From Taenia hydatigena (lineage: Eukaryota > Platyhelminthes > Cestoda > Cyclophyllidea > Taeniidae), in the NCBI GenBank assembly GCA_036345935.2, contig JADWOT020000002.1:10929100-10993099 (forward strand): a stretch of 64,000 nt of DNA. The letters are read 5' to 3'. How positions within the stretch are numbered: the stretch's first letter is position 1; each line of letters starts with the position of its first letter. The position numbers and the translations under genes are program-made. Of the stretch, positions 49,336-61,474 are shown in pieces. Below the pieces are notes generated by a model. That model was not told where the DNA came from. It was given only the letters and a program-made list of their open reading frames with translations, and searched no databases.

Positions 49336-50344
49336 CTGATACTCATTTGTGTGCTTTGCCTCTGCTAAAATTTGACGCTTGGATTAGAGAGCCTAAATGA
49401 TCCTTACTTCTTAACAGCAAATTTTGACGTGATGGAAGAAGGGCATATGCTGTAGTTGGGATGATCTGTGATGACCTTAACAGAAGGACTGGAGATGGCC
49501 TTTGGAAATTGCTCCTGAGGTGACACTGCCCGCGGTCGTGATTTATCTGAGAATGCTTGCTGCAGAGATGCTTACCATGCCTGCAAAGCGATGTTTATCT
49601 GGTGAACCCGTGATACCTACTTAAATATGTAATTTAAAGCTCGGAAGTGTCCTTTTGGTGAGCCACTTTTATTAGCCACGATGTAACTAACTTCCTCTCT
49701 CATTCATCCACCTCAAAAGTTTTCCAGTGGTTTCTTCGGCTGTTTTCCAAACCAGAGGAATAAGCTTGTTGACATTAACTCAGCCCACAAAACCATTCTG
49801 CGATTTTAATTGATTTATTCATGAACTCCACCAGCTCTTAATGCTTTATTTACCTGGAGCATCATCAGTCCATCAGTCCAGACTGGCACTGTTTTTCCAA
49901 ACTCCTAATGCACGACTGCACTAGTTAGGGCATTGCAATCAACCTGGTGATGCTTTTCAAAACATCACAAGTCTGCAAACACTCAGTTCATTTTTGTGCA
50001 AAGTCATGGGTACGCAAACTCTTAAAAGTGGCCACTGTGCTGATAGTCATCCAGCTGAGAAGAGAGTGTGCCGACCTACAAATCATCCACACGCAGCGCG
50101 CATCCCAAGGGTGAGGGAGATGTTGAAATGTGAGGAAATGCTTTGTGCATGCCAGGTATGCGACGGCTTAGCATCTTGTACCTGTCCAACGATCTAGCAT
50201 TGCTTTGTATCGCTTCTTAATGGTGAAATTTTGCTTCACAAGGTGAGGACGGCGACGATCTTGACACCATCATAGTACCACGTTGGTGGGTCGCGATGGC
50301 AAGGAAAATGTAGTTGGTAACTGTATGAGACGCTTATCTGGTCA
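49336..50344. other. No recognisable feature
   Basis: I see no gene, RNA or repeat match here. Confidence 0.6.
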
Positions 50345-51425
50345 GTTTGGCATTTAAATTCGAATAAATCTTCACTTCAAGCATCCATGCCACGACTACA
50401 AGGGATTCAACCATTTTACGCATTTCTCAAGCCATGTCTTGCAGAAATTTTGCACCGGAATGTGCCACATCAGTTTTTATAAATGAACAAGTACAAGGAC
50501 AAAAATGTCCTTCAACTCAACCTAGCAATGAGAGCATGAAGTGCATGCAGCACCCACCCATGTCATGTACAACCCTTCATAGATTTCCCTCCGAGATAGT
50601 TTTACTAAATCAGAGCAAAGTCAGTCGATTTGTCAGCCGACACTTACTTTAAAAATGCATCTTTATCAGATTCTTTGAGACCATGTAAGTTGAGTGGCAT
50701 TGGCAACTGTGCTGTTTGCATTTAGAAATGGGAATGTTGTTATTACTAGGAGCATCCAAAGCAGACTTTTCGCATACGTGAATTAATGACTTCGTTTAAG
50801 ACACAATCCGGCGCAACCAGCAGTGCGTGACGTTAGCGTTGAATGCGCTAAGGAATCACCGAGCAAGATTTCCATGAGACCGCATTACTCTGCCTTTAAA
50901 TGGGAAAGGATTTTTAATATGTTCCCGACATACACCTACGCCTCTTAGCTTACTTCAGCAACTGTACCGTCGTGTTAAATAAAGCTGCATTCAATTCGCA
51001 ATTCTACACCATCGCTTACCGTAGATAAGACCACGTTCATGGACTACTTTGTGTCTGTCATAGATGCGTGTTTTATACCCGACTCATCAGCACTATTTTC
51101 ATTTCTCTTTCGTTAGTCGTTACCTAATAATTTACAGTAGGTCTACCGAATCAGTAAAGGATTCGTGAAAAGGTTCGAGCAGATCGGCAAACACGTATGA
51201 AACCTACTTTTCGCTATCGATCTCGGTCGTACAAAGCGGCTTTGTTTTCTAACCTTAGATTGAAGATTAGCTACTCTAATCTTCAGTTTCGGATAGCAAA
51301 GGCATCAGTGTTCAAGTGGTTTTATTGAGTAGATGTAAGAAGTAGGTATCACGACAATGTAATTGTCTTTCTAACCACAATCGCCAATTCATAGCAGCGG
51401 CTGTGTCGGAAAAGTATGGCACATT
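50345..51425 (+). repeat. Repeat family D, copy 2
   Basis: This is the partner of 22060-22875 with the same order and orientation. It contains about 290 bp (roughly 50830-51120) not present in copy 1, which has an (AAT)n run at that point. Without a third copy I cannot tell insertion from deletion. Confidence 0.85.
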
Positions 51426-51605
51426 AGCCATTTCCACAACGCTCGTTCATTCAAATCTTGCCTTAAGAAGAATATAATGGCCAATGCGAAGTGTACGCAT
51501 TGACGGTATCGAATGTAGAGCAAATAGTATTTCTGAACAGTCGTGGTCAGTGCTTGTGGCCGCCGGTGAGCCTGAGGGAAAATGGCGATAACAGATTTCT
51601 TCTAA

Positions 51606-51818
51606 GTGAAAGGCATTGTAAGAGAATTTTCACTCTACGGGCACAAAATCCGCCTGTTTTTACTTGTGGGGACAAGAAGCACGTTTGATGGAGGGACCGG
51701 TGTGCAGCAGACGGAATCAAATTGCAAGTGTACGGAGAAATATGATGAAGCCTTCCGGTGGCTAAGGCAACAGCTCTTATCCACCCGATTCTCACACAGC
51801 ATTTATCCGAAGAGCTAA
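51606..51818 (+). pseudogene. Possible Ty3/Gypsy pol remnant (RT-RNase H connection)
   Basis: The frame reads VREFSLYGHKIRLFLL, then about 25 residues later CKCTEKYDEAFRWLRQQLL and a serine/proline tail. Ty3/Gypsy Pol proteins have, after the RT thumb, an FS...A/I-PL..L segment followed by a W-T-x-x-C-x-x-AF-x-x-L-K-x-x-L motif. The spacing and most anchor residues fit, but W is replaced by C and nothing recognisable as RT or RNase H flanks it. If real, it is a short decayed fragment. It directly follows family D copy 2. Confidence 0.35.
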
Positions 51819-52184
51819 CCAAACTGTCTATTAATTTAGGAGCAGTTATTTTGAATTATTTTTTTATTGTTTCGCTGGCGTTATGAGCAACGCGTTTGCT
51901 AATTCAAAGTCTTGATGAAGCGTTTCGACAAGTTAAGTAGCAATCGTTGCATTGTACTGTAAAAGCGATACATTAGAGAGGCATCTTTCTGAATAAAGCT
52001 ATAAGTTGGTTAGCATATTATCAGAATACACTAAAAAATTCAAATGTGCTTTTTAGGAGATCAGAATGCGATATTTTGTCGAATGGGAGTTGTAAAAATC
52101 TCGGCCTTTTGACATAATTATCATGATTATTTCGATGTTTCTATCTGCGGAAAACAGTAGTAAGTTTCATACCAAATTTTGTCA

Positions 52185-54975
52185 TTCGGTCCACATGCAG
52201 TTAATCTCAGTGCATGGACGGAATGTGAGTAAGTGACTGCCTACTCGTGGAGATACTTCGGTAGATAAGCAAAAACCAAATGAGCAGTGAAACCTAGGAA
52301 GTTATCATGATAATTATGCAAAAAGAGGTTTCGCTTAGGGCTATGAGACGTCTAATGAGCACTTGATTTGACCTACAAACAAATGGTGCATTCCACGCGC
52401 ATCATGCAATGGCAAGCGTCGGTGACTGAAAGCCGACTCTTTAGTAACACCAATAAGACAGGTGCAAATCTTTTGAACACCTCCATTCGCTGTGGACGAA
52501 CAAACGGTGCAACTGTTTCAAGTGTCATTAACTTCTTTTCCCCCTTCGCGAAAAGCGATGTCAAAATTGGAGAAGCTGTTGATCATTAGTAGATATACGA
52601 CGCTAGACTTGGCTTTTAAACAGCACCGTTAATACCATCGGGCTGGATTAACTGTTCAAATCCAGTAATGTCCATTTCATTGCCCATAATTGACAATTTA
52701 CTCACTTTGAATTGATGCGCACGTTAGAGAGCTGTGTAAAACATGACTGCTGCTACAAAATCATTGCAGTCAATTCTCCTTGTCAAGCCGAGGTCATCAC
52801 CGCCAAACCATGGTTCCATGGCTCTCTTGTTGGTCTTGTGGATTCCTTATGCTATTCTTACTTTTCCGTTACTAAGGCATTAATAGATTACGAATTTCTG
52901 CGACCAAAAAATTACTTGAGTTTTGGACGCTGGTGATATTCGTATTGTTTCTTGATGATAACATCTACCGAACAACGTGCTTTTCCGTAAATGCCTCGTC
53001 ACTACTTTCGCAATTCCATGCAACATCGAAATTCACACATTTGGAAAAGTCACAAAATCATGTAAAATTCATGTAAAATCATGTTAAACCATGGCTCGAA
53101 ATTATTGTTTTTAAACAAATAACAGATTAGCATAATTTTATGTCTGCTTCACATAGTGCATGGCACAGCTTCACATTGATTGTTCAAGTTTTCCGCTCAA
53201 CCGCCCTTTCTATCCACATCGTCCACGTTCATATGCTCAAAGGTGAAGTCGACATTTCACAAAAGCTATCTTATGACCTGTGACCGTTGTGCTAAACCCG
53301 TTCTGCATCGCCAATCACCAGCGCCTCTAGTTCATACTACAAGATTAGCATTACACTAGTAAGAGAAGGTACGATCTCATTGTTTAAATCCATGTCGCCT
53401 TGCGCGACTATAAGAGCTAGAGAGTGGAATGGGACAGTTGTGTAGACAACGAAATATGCTTTGTGTACAACATTCATGCACCGATGACGCCTCAACTTCA
53501 ATGTCCCCTCATCACCTCACCACAACTGATTCTCGCATCACAGTGACACATTTATGCCATATTTTTATTTTAGCAATTTAAAAAAAAATCTATGAAAAAT
53601 CAGAGAAATAATTTAGTAGTTTACTTGCTTGAAACTAGAATGATCAAAGGAGATAATTGCATCCAATTTATCAGTAGGAACTGAACAAACTGCTCTCTGA
53701 AGTGGCATCGACCACATCAACGTAAATGACAGCTTTGGATAGTCTTTAAGGGGCATGTCGAATAAGAAACTGAAAGACTAAGGGCAAAGGCCGTCAATCC
53801 TTTCATCTTGCAGACCGATACTTGCATTGATAGTACATTTGGCGGTGTCAAATGCCAATGGCACATCAAAAAGCACTGACAGAAGTTGAGTATTTGTGAA
53901 GTAAATGAGAAAAATGCCTATTGCAGGTACTTTTACCCTCGAAGAAATGGATGTGTTTTGAATTGGTTGAGAACTATTATCCGTGTAATTTGACTCCCCA
54001 TGCATTTCAAAAATCGTGCTCATCTTCCGTCCATTTTTCGTTTGTGGAGACCCACATTGACTAAAATAGGTAGAGGGCAAGAAGATTATTACAGTTATCA
54101 TTGACCGATCTTGTCCACAGCCCAAGCATGAGGTTTGTGAGCACACACCTAAGCTTCACTTTGGACCCGTAATGAATAGGGCTTTAATGAGGTTTTTGTT
54201 ATAATCGCAACTTCCCTCCATTGTTTACAAACTACTCTAACATAAAATTAGTTCGCATACATTTGTGCAAACAACGTGTGAACATCTTTCGCCCAAGTAA
54301 ATATCAACCCTGTATAAATTACACCTACACATGGCAAACCGCAAGTTCCATTGAATGCTGCCATTTCGCATTTCTGATGGTTTTCGTAGTTGATACGTAT
54401 GCAGCAAATCCTACCACAGTCCCCTTCCATGCCACGCACGCACAACCCATCTGGAACTAACCATTTCCTAAATTATAAGCAGTGAGACAAATAAGGGACA
54501 TTAACTATCAACAACGTTGTGAACAAATCGCAACCTCTCTTCCCTTATGGCAAAGTGTTGCCTATGGAAGACTGGGTAGGAGAGACTATTGTACATTCTG
54601 TGGCATGGAAATGTACAATAGTGATTATGGAGGATAAGGCGATGGCAAATTGTGAAATTTGAAAGAGTGAGGTAGGGCATGATTTTCGTTACCGTCATCT
54701 TTGCATGAAGGCGGTAGTGCTCGCACAACCTCAAGATTTTGCGATTTGATCGTCTGTCTCTGAAATGGGCTGCTGGAATAAGACCTGCGAGAAAGTCGCT
54801 AAACGTGACTGCTGAGCCTAAGGATCACGTTGTCAAACCGTGTCTGCTGTTGCATTGGAAACGTGAAATGAGGGCAAGCCTAGTCAGCAGATCTGCGATT
54901 CAAAGTCGGCTAGACCTAGATCATGAGTGGCGGATCATCTCGACCAATGTGGTACCATAGTCTGTTTTATCACGT
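52185..54975 (+). repeat. Repeat family E, copy 2 (most complete)
   Basis: Three blocks in order: a (52185-53770), shared with all copies; b (53770-54250), shared with copies 3 and 4 (ggcaaaggccgtcaat, tcaaaaatcgtgctcatctt, gaccgatcttgtcc); and c (54485-54975), shared with copy 1 (tgttgcctatggaagactgg, gattcaaagtcggct). It ends about 70 bp before the venom-allergen-like gene. The 122-codon minus-strand frame inside it (53778-54146) is not kept in the other copies. Confidence 0.88.
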
Positions 54976-55042
54976 CATGTCATGCCACATCATATCACAT
55001 AAATAGGTGAGATTATCTCGCCCTCCTAGTCTCTTTGTCACG

Positions 55043-56158
55043 ATGATATGCACACGGAATGGTGAGTTGTTAATTACTTAGTATCTCTCACCATCATCAT
55101 CCTCGACTGTTGCTCTGCACACTTTTGCTGTGTCAGGTCTCTTTGTGAAGTTGTCCTTCAGCCTGATCACTGCCATCGCCATGGTGATGTATGAGCCACC
55201 CACAAGAGCGGAACGAAAACAACTCCTTCACTAGGAAGTCCACGAACATGAAAACCCTACTGATAGCAGTATGCAATTATTGGTGATTTCCTTCCCAACA
55301 CCTTCGTGGTTAACTAGACATGTGTTGACAATATGATCTCTTTCACGTAAAATTATTCTTGGCAACAACCCATGGTACTCGTTTTCATTTGTCTAGAAGT
55401 ATTCCGAAGAATTGGAGCATCTGGCAGTGTAGCTTTAAACCTCCCATTTCTTTGGCGTCCCGTAGAGTTACGCAAAATACCATCGTCATCAGTGGCATAA
55501 AGCCGCCTATTACTGAAGGCGTCTGTGCCTGGAAGAAAGAAGCCAACCACTACAATTATTACAGCAACTCTTGCACAGGGGTTTGTAGTCACTATACGCA
55601 GGTGAGAAAATTGTGTGTTTGTGAGTCATTCATGATATGCAGAGTGTGGATGCAATCCCATCCGCACAGCCACTCACTTCTCATTACTAAATGCTCATTT
55701 GAAAGGTTGTGTGGGTAGAAGAGGTGTAAAATAGTGTAGTCATGTGCATGATGGTGTGATTTTGGATGGTTTAGTACGAGATGGTACGTCTTGTCATGCC
55801 TTCCTCTCTACCTGAACAGACGATGTGGGCAACCACGAATGAGGTGGGCTGTGCAATGCAGCAATGTGATGATCTTGTGCCTAATTTAAAGAATCCACAA
55901 TATTTGATTGTGTGCTTACAGCCCCCCGTAAGTTAGGTTTCGTCTGATCGTGTGACCGATGAGAAGCCTATCGATACACTGCTACGTGCGCATTCCTTTA
56001 GATTTAGATACGGATGGCTGCAGCCTCCATATGAGCAAGGACCCAGCTGCAGCCAATGCCCTAGCGGATGGGTATGTTACCACAACCAATGCGCCAAAAA
56101 AGAAGAGAAGCATCACACAAATGTAGCTATTCCAGCCTGTGTGGTGTATAAGGAGTAG
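55043..56158 (+). pseudogene. Venom-allergen-like (CAP / SCP-TAPS) gene, five exons, disabled
   Basis: Exons are 55043-55061, 55137-55282, 55397-55601, 55820-55927 and 56024-56158; introns are 75, 114, 218 and 96 bp, all GT...AG with agreeing phases. Exons 1-2 give a short start, a hydrophobic signal-peptide core (LSFSLITAIAM) and the CAP N-terminal PTRAERKQLL. Exon 3 has KYSEELEHLA, then NTIVISGIKPPI, AWKKEANHYNYY and the CAP signature CSHYTQ. Exon 4 gives MWATTNEVGCA and YLIVC. Exon 5 gives the hinge [20 protein letters not shown] proteins are secreted cysteine-rich proteins, expanded in parasitic worms. Defects: an in-frame TAG at 55232-55234 in exon 2, and a frameshift near 55421 in exon 3 (205 nt where a multiple of 3 is needed, with LEHLA and WQCSF in different frames). 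The coding length of about 613 nt is normal for the family. Two sequencing errors would be the alternative to a pseudogene. Confidence 0.8.
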
Positions 56159-56313
56159 TTGCGTGCTATCTGTACTGGTTGTAGCCAAAATTATGTGCTG
56201 CAAATCAGTTGCTATTTCTCCAAGTCCTCTCAGCAGAATTTTCCACTTTTCACCTTTTAAGCTTCGTCAATTCTCTGGTATGTCTTCTTTGTTTTCTACT
56301 TTGCTTTTGGCAA

Positions 56314-56319
56314 AATAAA
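56314..56319 (+). terminator. Poly(A) signal AATAAA
   Basis: It lies 156 nt after the stop of the venom-allergen-like gene, on the same strand, in a T-rich 3' region. It fits the 3' end of that gene. Confidence 0.5.
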
Positions 56320-56329
56320 TACACGAACT

Positions 56330-58274
56330 CAAATATCTTGATAAATGAAGCTATGAAGGGAGGACAGGTTTACCAAAGTCTCTTGCGTCTTTTTGATTTG
56401 GAGTTGGCATTTTGGAAAGAAAGGGTCTGAGTTCTTCAGTCTGACAAAGTGTTCCATCAGGCTACGGCTAGTGTGCACGAATAGTAGCCAATAGTGGCAG
56501 CTGTCAATGGGGGTTTCCAAGAGACCATGAAGCAATGCTTCTACAACAATGCATCGCATTCCCTTACTTGACGACTTTGAGCGACTGCAAGTAGTCAAGT
56601 CAACTGCATGAAGCTTCTCGTGATTCAAAAGTGTCCCATAAAGGCGGGTAGCTGTATTCGCATGCCTTGGGAGTGTTTAATCCCACGGGCCAAAAGTCAG
56701 TTCATGCCATCAAGTGAGAGATAGAAAGGTTTCTGATCTCAAACTTGGCTGTATGATGAGCATTTGCTGTCATATGAAGGAAAATTGTATCAACTTTCTT
56801 CCTACCTGTCACGCAGCTGAGGTTCATTTAAGGACAGCTGACTCCAAACCAGGTTAAGGTACGGGCAAAAGATGAATCAAAAGTAAAAGTGCAGAGCAGG
56901 CGGGTGGTAACTGCAGTTGCAGAATGCGCATTGGCATCCTGTGCTTGGTTTGCTGAATAAAAACAGTCGATGATAGTGACACGCTTCTTCTATTCTTTCC
57001 TTCTTCCTCTTCCCTCGCTACTTATTGTCTTGTTGAGAAAGGATATTAAATTGCAGGGCTAATTGCGTCAGGGCTGAGAGGATGGAAGAAGGGATGAGAG
57101 GTGTGTTACAAAACTGATCTTCAATGTAGAATATGCGTTCACTTAGGATGCGAGCAGGGAGCGCGTCTTTGTGCTTGGAGGGCACACATGGAAGACTAGG
57201 TGCAGGGTATTGATACCACGCCAGAGCGACAGAACAAAAGCTACCGCGTCCCGAAGCACACGACCGTGTCACCGATCGCAAGCTCGCAACCTACTCAACT
57301 CAAATGTTTCGTAATTTTATCTTTAGCATCTGCATTAGTATGCCAACTGCTTTACAGAGCAATTCCTTCATGCTGTGTGCGATGAAGGAGAAACACAGTC
57401 GCAGCATAGCACTCTCGACAGAGGAGAGTTGAGAAAGAGACCATTACATCTCCTTCCACCGCAAAATGACCTTCAGACAACGGGGGTGCCAGAGTCTCAA
57501 AGAGGGAGAGCTGAATCTTTACTTCGCTCAGGTGAGGTGTGGTTACCGAGCCTCATTCGCTCTTGCGTGCGAGTTGACTGTTCTTGCTTGGTCTTACAGA
57601 CGATGACACTGCTCGATTATCACTCGGGTATGCATCTCATAGTAGGCAAGGAGACAGAGTAGATACTTAGCTTTGCAGTTCACCATGGAAAAAATTAAGC
57701 GTAGCATCCCATGGTGCAATGCTTGAGGTTGGCAAAAGCAGATTCTACCTCTCTGTAGGTTTCTCTGCAATGCAGTCATATCGTCTTCGCCATGACAATC
57801 GATGATCCCAGCCACATGGTACTTTTGACGTTTTGGTGACTTGATGATGATGTCGGATAGTAAGATTCGTCTGTGCGACGTCACTCTGTGCCTACCTGCC
57901 ATTTTACTCAGCTTCTCAGACAAATGTACTCATTTGAGTAGCTAGATTGTGGTCTTTCATTCAATCCAATCTTCTAGTTAATTCACTGCAAATTGTCGCG
58001 GATGCCTCGCTAAACTTCGCCTCCTTAGCTTTCGTTTCTGTGCAGCGAGTAGAGTGAGACCATGCAGGGATCACTCTTCTTTGTTTTTTTAATGAAAGAG
58101 TCAGAGTGATGATTGTTATGCTGTTTCAGAGAATCCACTTCATCCTCGAAGGAGGATGGCGACGGTTCTGAAAAAGGAAGAGCAATTGCTAAAACGTCTC
58201 TTGTCTGGCATTGAGAACTACTTAGGCAATATATATAGCAAGTGTAGAAGGGCAGCACAACTCTAAAATATGTC
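56330..58274. other. No confident gene
   Basis: A 109-codon minus-strand frame at 57594-57923 has a vaguely phosphatase-like IIDCHGED motif but lacks the needed residues. Nothing else stands out. Confidence 0.5.
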
Positions 58275-59830
58275 TGCAGTCAATTGGTATTTCATGTTGG
58301 ATAGTATGCTTCATGCTGATGGCCATGATGCCTTTGATGAGCATCTGATTTGACCTGCAAACTTACCCATTACGATGTCAAAGAACAGATGGTGCGTTGT
58401 TTGGGCTCCATGTGATGACAAGCGTGGGTGAACTGAAAGACGACTCTTCAGTAACACCAATAGGAGAGGTGCAAATTCTTTTGAGCACCCCCATTGGTTG
58501 TAGGTGAACAAGCGCTGAAACTGGTTCAAGTGCAATCAACTTGTTTTTCCCACCTTACCAAAAGCGACGCCAAAATTGAAGGAGTTGTTGACCATTAGTA
58601 GATACGCGACACTAGACTTGGACTTCAAACGACACTGTTCAATGCCATTGTGCAGGATTATCTATTTGGATCGAAAAATGTTTATTCCCACAGCTATCAT
58701 TGACAACTTACTCACTCTGACTCGTGTGCGCCTTAAAGCGCTGCGTAAAACATGACTGCTGCTACAAAATCATTGCAGTCAATTCCCTTTGTCAAGCTGA
58801 AGTCACCGCCGTAAAGATTGGATCCATTGCTCTCTGTTGATCTTGTCGATTTCCCATACCGCCCTCACTTTTCTATTTACATGACATCAATAAATTGCAG
58901 AGTCATGAAACCGAAAAATTTTTAAGTTATAATCGTTGGCAGCATTGCCATTGTTTCATAATGATGACGTCCACTGAACAGCGTGATTTCCCATGAAAGC
59001 CTAGTCATTACTTCCACAATTCCATATAACATCAAGATTCTCACGTTTGATGAATGCACAGAATCCTGGCTGCCATTCTTTCAATATTTCATGTAAAATC
59101 ATGTGCAATCGTGGGCAACATTTGTTTAAAGAGACGGGGCCCAAAATTAATGGTTTTATATGACCAGTAGATCATCATAATTTTATGCCTGCTTCCCATT
59201 TTGTAGCACGCGACTTTGCCTTTGTTATTGAAGTTTCCTGCTCATCGTCTAAGTTCGCATGCTCAAAGCTGGAGCCGTTATTTCACAAAAGCTATCATAT
59301 GACCAGTGTCTGTTGTGCCAAACCCGTTCTGTATCACCGATCATCAGCAACTCGAATTTATACTACAAAGACACGATCTCATCTTGTAAATCAACTTCTC
59401 ACTGTGGTTCCCAAGAGCCACAGAGTGGAAAGGAACAGTTGAGTAGGCAACGAAATGTGCTTTGTGTACAATATTCACACACCGATGACATTTTGACTTT
59501 TGTGTCCATTCCTGTCTTGTTCAGGGATCACTGGATATGTAACTGACTTCCAGTGCAATCTAAAGATCGTGCTCATCTTCCGTTCTTCTTTTGTTTATGG
59601 AGATCCGCACTAACTGCACCAAAAAGACAGCAACGCAATTATTGCAGCTATGATTGACCGATCTTGTCCGCAGCCTAGATATGATGCTTGTTAGCACCCA
59701 GCCTAGCTCCCACCCCAGCTTCGTAATGAAGAGGGTCTTGCTGAAGTCATTGTTATCCGCACAACTTTCCTCCATTGCTCATAATCTGACCCTACATAAC
59801 ATCCGCTTGCACAAATTTGGGCCAAATATG
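58275..59830 (+). repeat. Repeat family E, copy 3
   Basis: It starts with gtcaattggtatttc, shared with copy 4. It has block a (cttcagtaacaccaatagg, ctgctacaaaatcattgcag) and the second half of block b (atcgtgctcatcttccgttc, attgaccgatcttgtccgca), with the intervening segment deleted. Confidence 0.85.
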
Positions 59831-61474
59831 AAATAGTTGGCGTTGCGGCCCCCTTTGATAATTTAATTTGACAATTTGCTTTCATTAATCCATTGCACTG
59901 AAATAACCACCCATCATTTTCTCTTTTTACGCAATTTTGATGCTTTATGTTTTAATAAGCACTGTTCAGTCACAGAAAGCCAAACCCATATTAGGGTTTA
60001 CTTCCTTCTCTTTACTTGGCACTTATATTTGGGGGTTATCTTATTGCCCTACTTTAACTGCCTTTGCATCAGCGTTATTGCCGACCGCCACAGGAAAGTA
60101 AACGTTTTGCCGACTCTTTTGAAGCAAATACTTGGCATTCTCACCGACCGGCAATCGTTCATTTCCAAGGTAAGACTTGAGATCCTACACCACGTGCGTA
60201 GTAATAACAGTAACATTAACATTGTTTGTCATTTCCAAATAATTACTGCAGTTACTATGCGCATAGAATCCATTTTTTCAATTTTGTCCACCATAGCAGA
60301 TAATTTTTCGCGAAAGGCAACTGGATTCCCCAATAGAGCCTGCCAGTGATTTCGAGATGAACGTGAAATAAGTTGTCTTTTATTTCTTATAGAACTTAAT
60401 TCATATCTTAGCGCGATTCGTAGTGTTCCTCAAATAATATCTAATCTACCCTATTTAGCAGCCTGGGACCGAAAGCAGAGGAAGACAATAATGCGATACC
60501 TTTGTGATGTTCGACAATTGATCATTAGTCAAGCAGAAGGGATTATGCGCTGCCTAAGAGTCTCCTCGCAGTTCATTCGTGCGCTTGAAATAATATCCAC
60601 TCCTACTCAGCTTTGACGCGTGTCTATCACTTCATTGCTGCTAAGCATTGCAGCACTAGCTTCATCCAATTACAGATGCACCACGGCATGCCAACCATCT
60701 CAGGTTAGCAAATAGGAGCTAAAAGCCTAAGCCAGTCATTCTGCACACAAGCATTAGTGAAATGGATCGGCGTTTACCACTGACTCGCGCGATCCCATTG
60801 TAAGGTCACAATAATGTCACTTAGTGCAAATTTGATTTTCATAACAAAGATTTGAACATCAGAACGCATTTACTTGCAGTAAATCAGAACCGTTTAGTAT
60901 TGAACTATCAAGTGTTTGTGAGCAACTGCAGGGCGTCATTTATCTTTAGACCAATCGATGTTGGCATATTTGAGGTGTGATTTAGAGACACTACGTGTTT
61001 AGTCCATTTTAGATCTGACATTAATTTTTCCCTGATTTGGCGACCGGCACAAACTGCACTATCGCACCGACACCGCGCAACTTAAAGTTGGATAATTTTG
61101 CCGAGACATGCGAATGATGTGCTACCCTCATCTCGATCGCACATTTGTAGATACATTTGCTGGCTCCCCACCACTGCACAAATGCCGGTCTTAAGTCTAC
61201 GCAAAAATCCCGTTCATTGCCAGTTGTGAAGCACTTGCTTCAGTCGCACTCGTTGCATGCTAATAAGTTTTGTAACTTTCGTGAATATCTCTCTAAAAAG
61301 ATATCAGTCCTTTATTGAGAATCCTTACAAAATCAAACAAAAAAGTTTTGTTATCCGCATCCACTTGTATCGAAAGCGTCTTTAAAAGTAGCCCTGTAAA
61401 GTGTCATTTGGAACAAATTAAAAAGATTGTCTGTTGATATCCGGTGAAGAAAGGCCTCACAGCTTTAATTTGTG
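59831..61474. other. No confident gene; longest open frame of the window
   Basis: A 157-codon plus-strand frame (59876-60349) contains a segment (about 60073-60169) between a good acceptor (cctttgcatcag) and donor (ttccaag|gtaaga), but it has no recognisable family, and the following candidate exon does not join in the same phase. The frame is rich in Phe, Leu and Ile, as expected from a T-rich strand. Confidence 0.45.

Noticed and set aside
52712..52936. A PWFHGSL run in family E copy 2 that resembles the start of an SH2 domain.
   Set aside because: It is not kept in the other E copies and no further SH2 residues follow.
53778..54146. 122-codon minus-strand frame in family E copy 2.
   Set aside because: The frame is broken in E copies 3 and 4, so there is no sign of coding constraint.
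57594..57923. IIDCHGED motif, reminiscent of the DGHGG metal site of PP2C phosphatases.
   Set aside because: The second glycine pair and the expected N-terminal MED motif are missing; probably chance.
59876..60349. Longest open frame in the window (157 codons).
   Set aside because: The sequence is T-rich and the translation is low-specificity hydrophobic. There is no family match, and the candidate exons inside do not join in phase.
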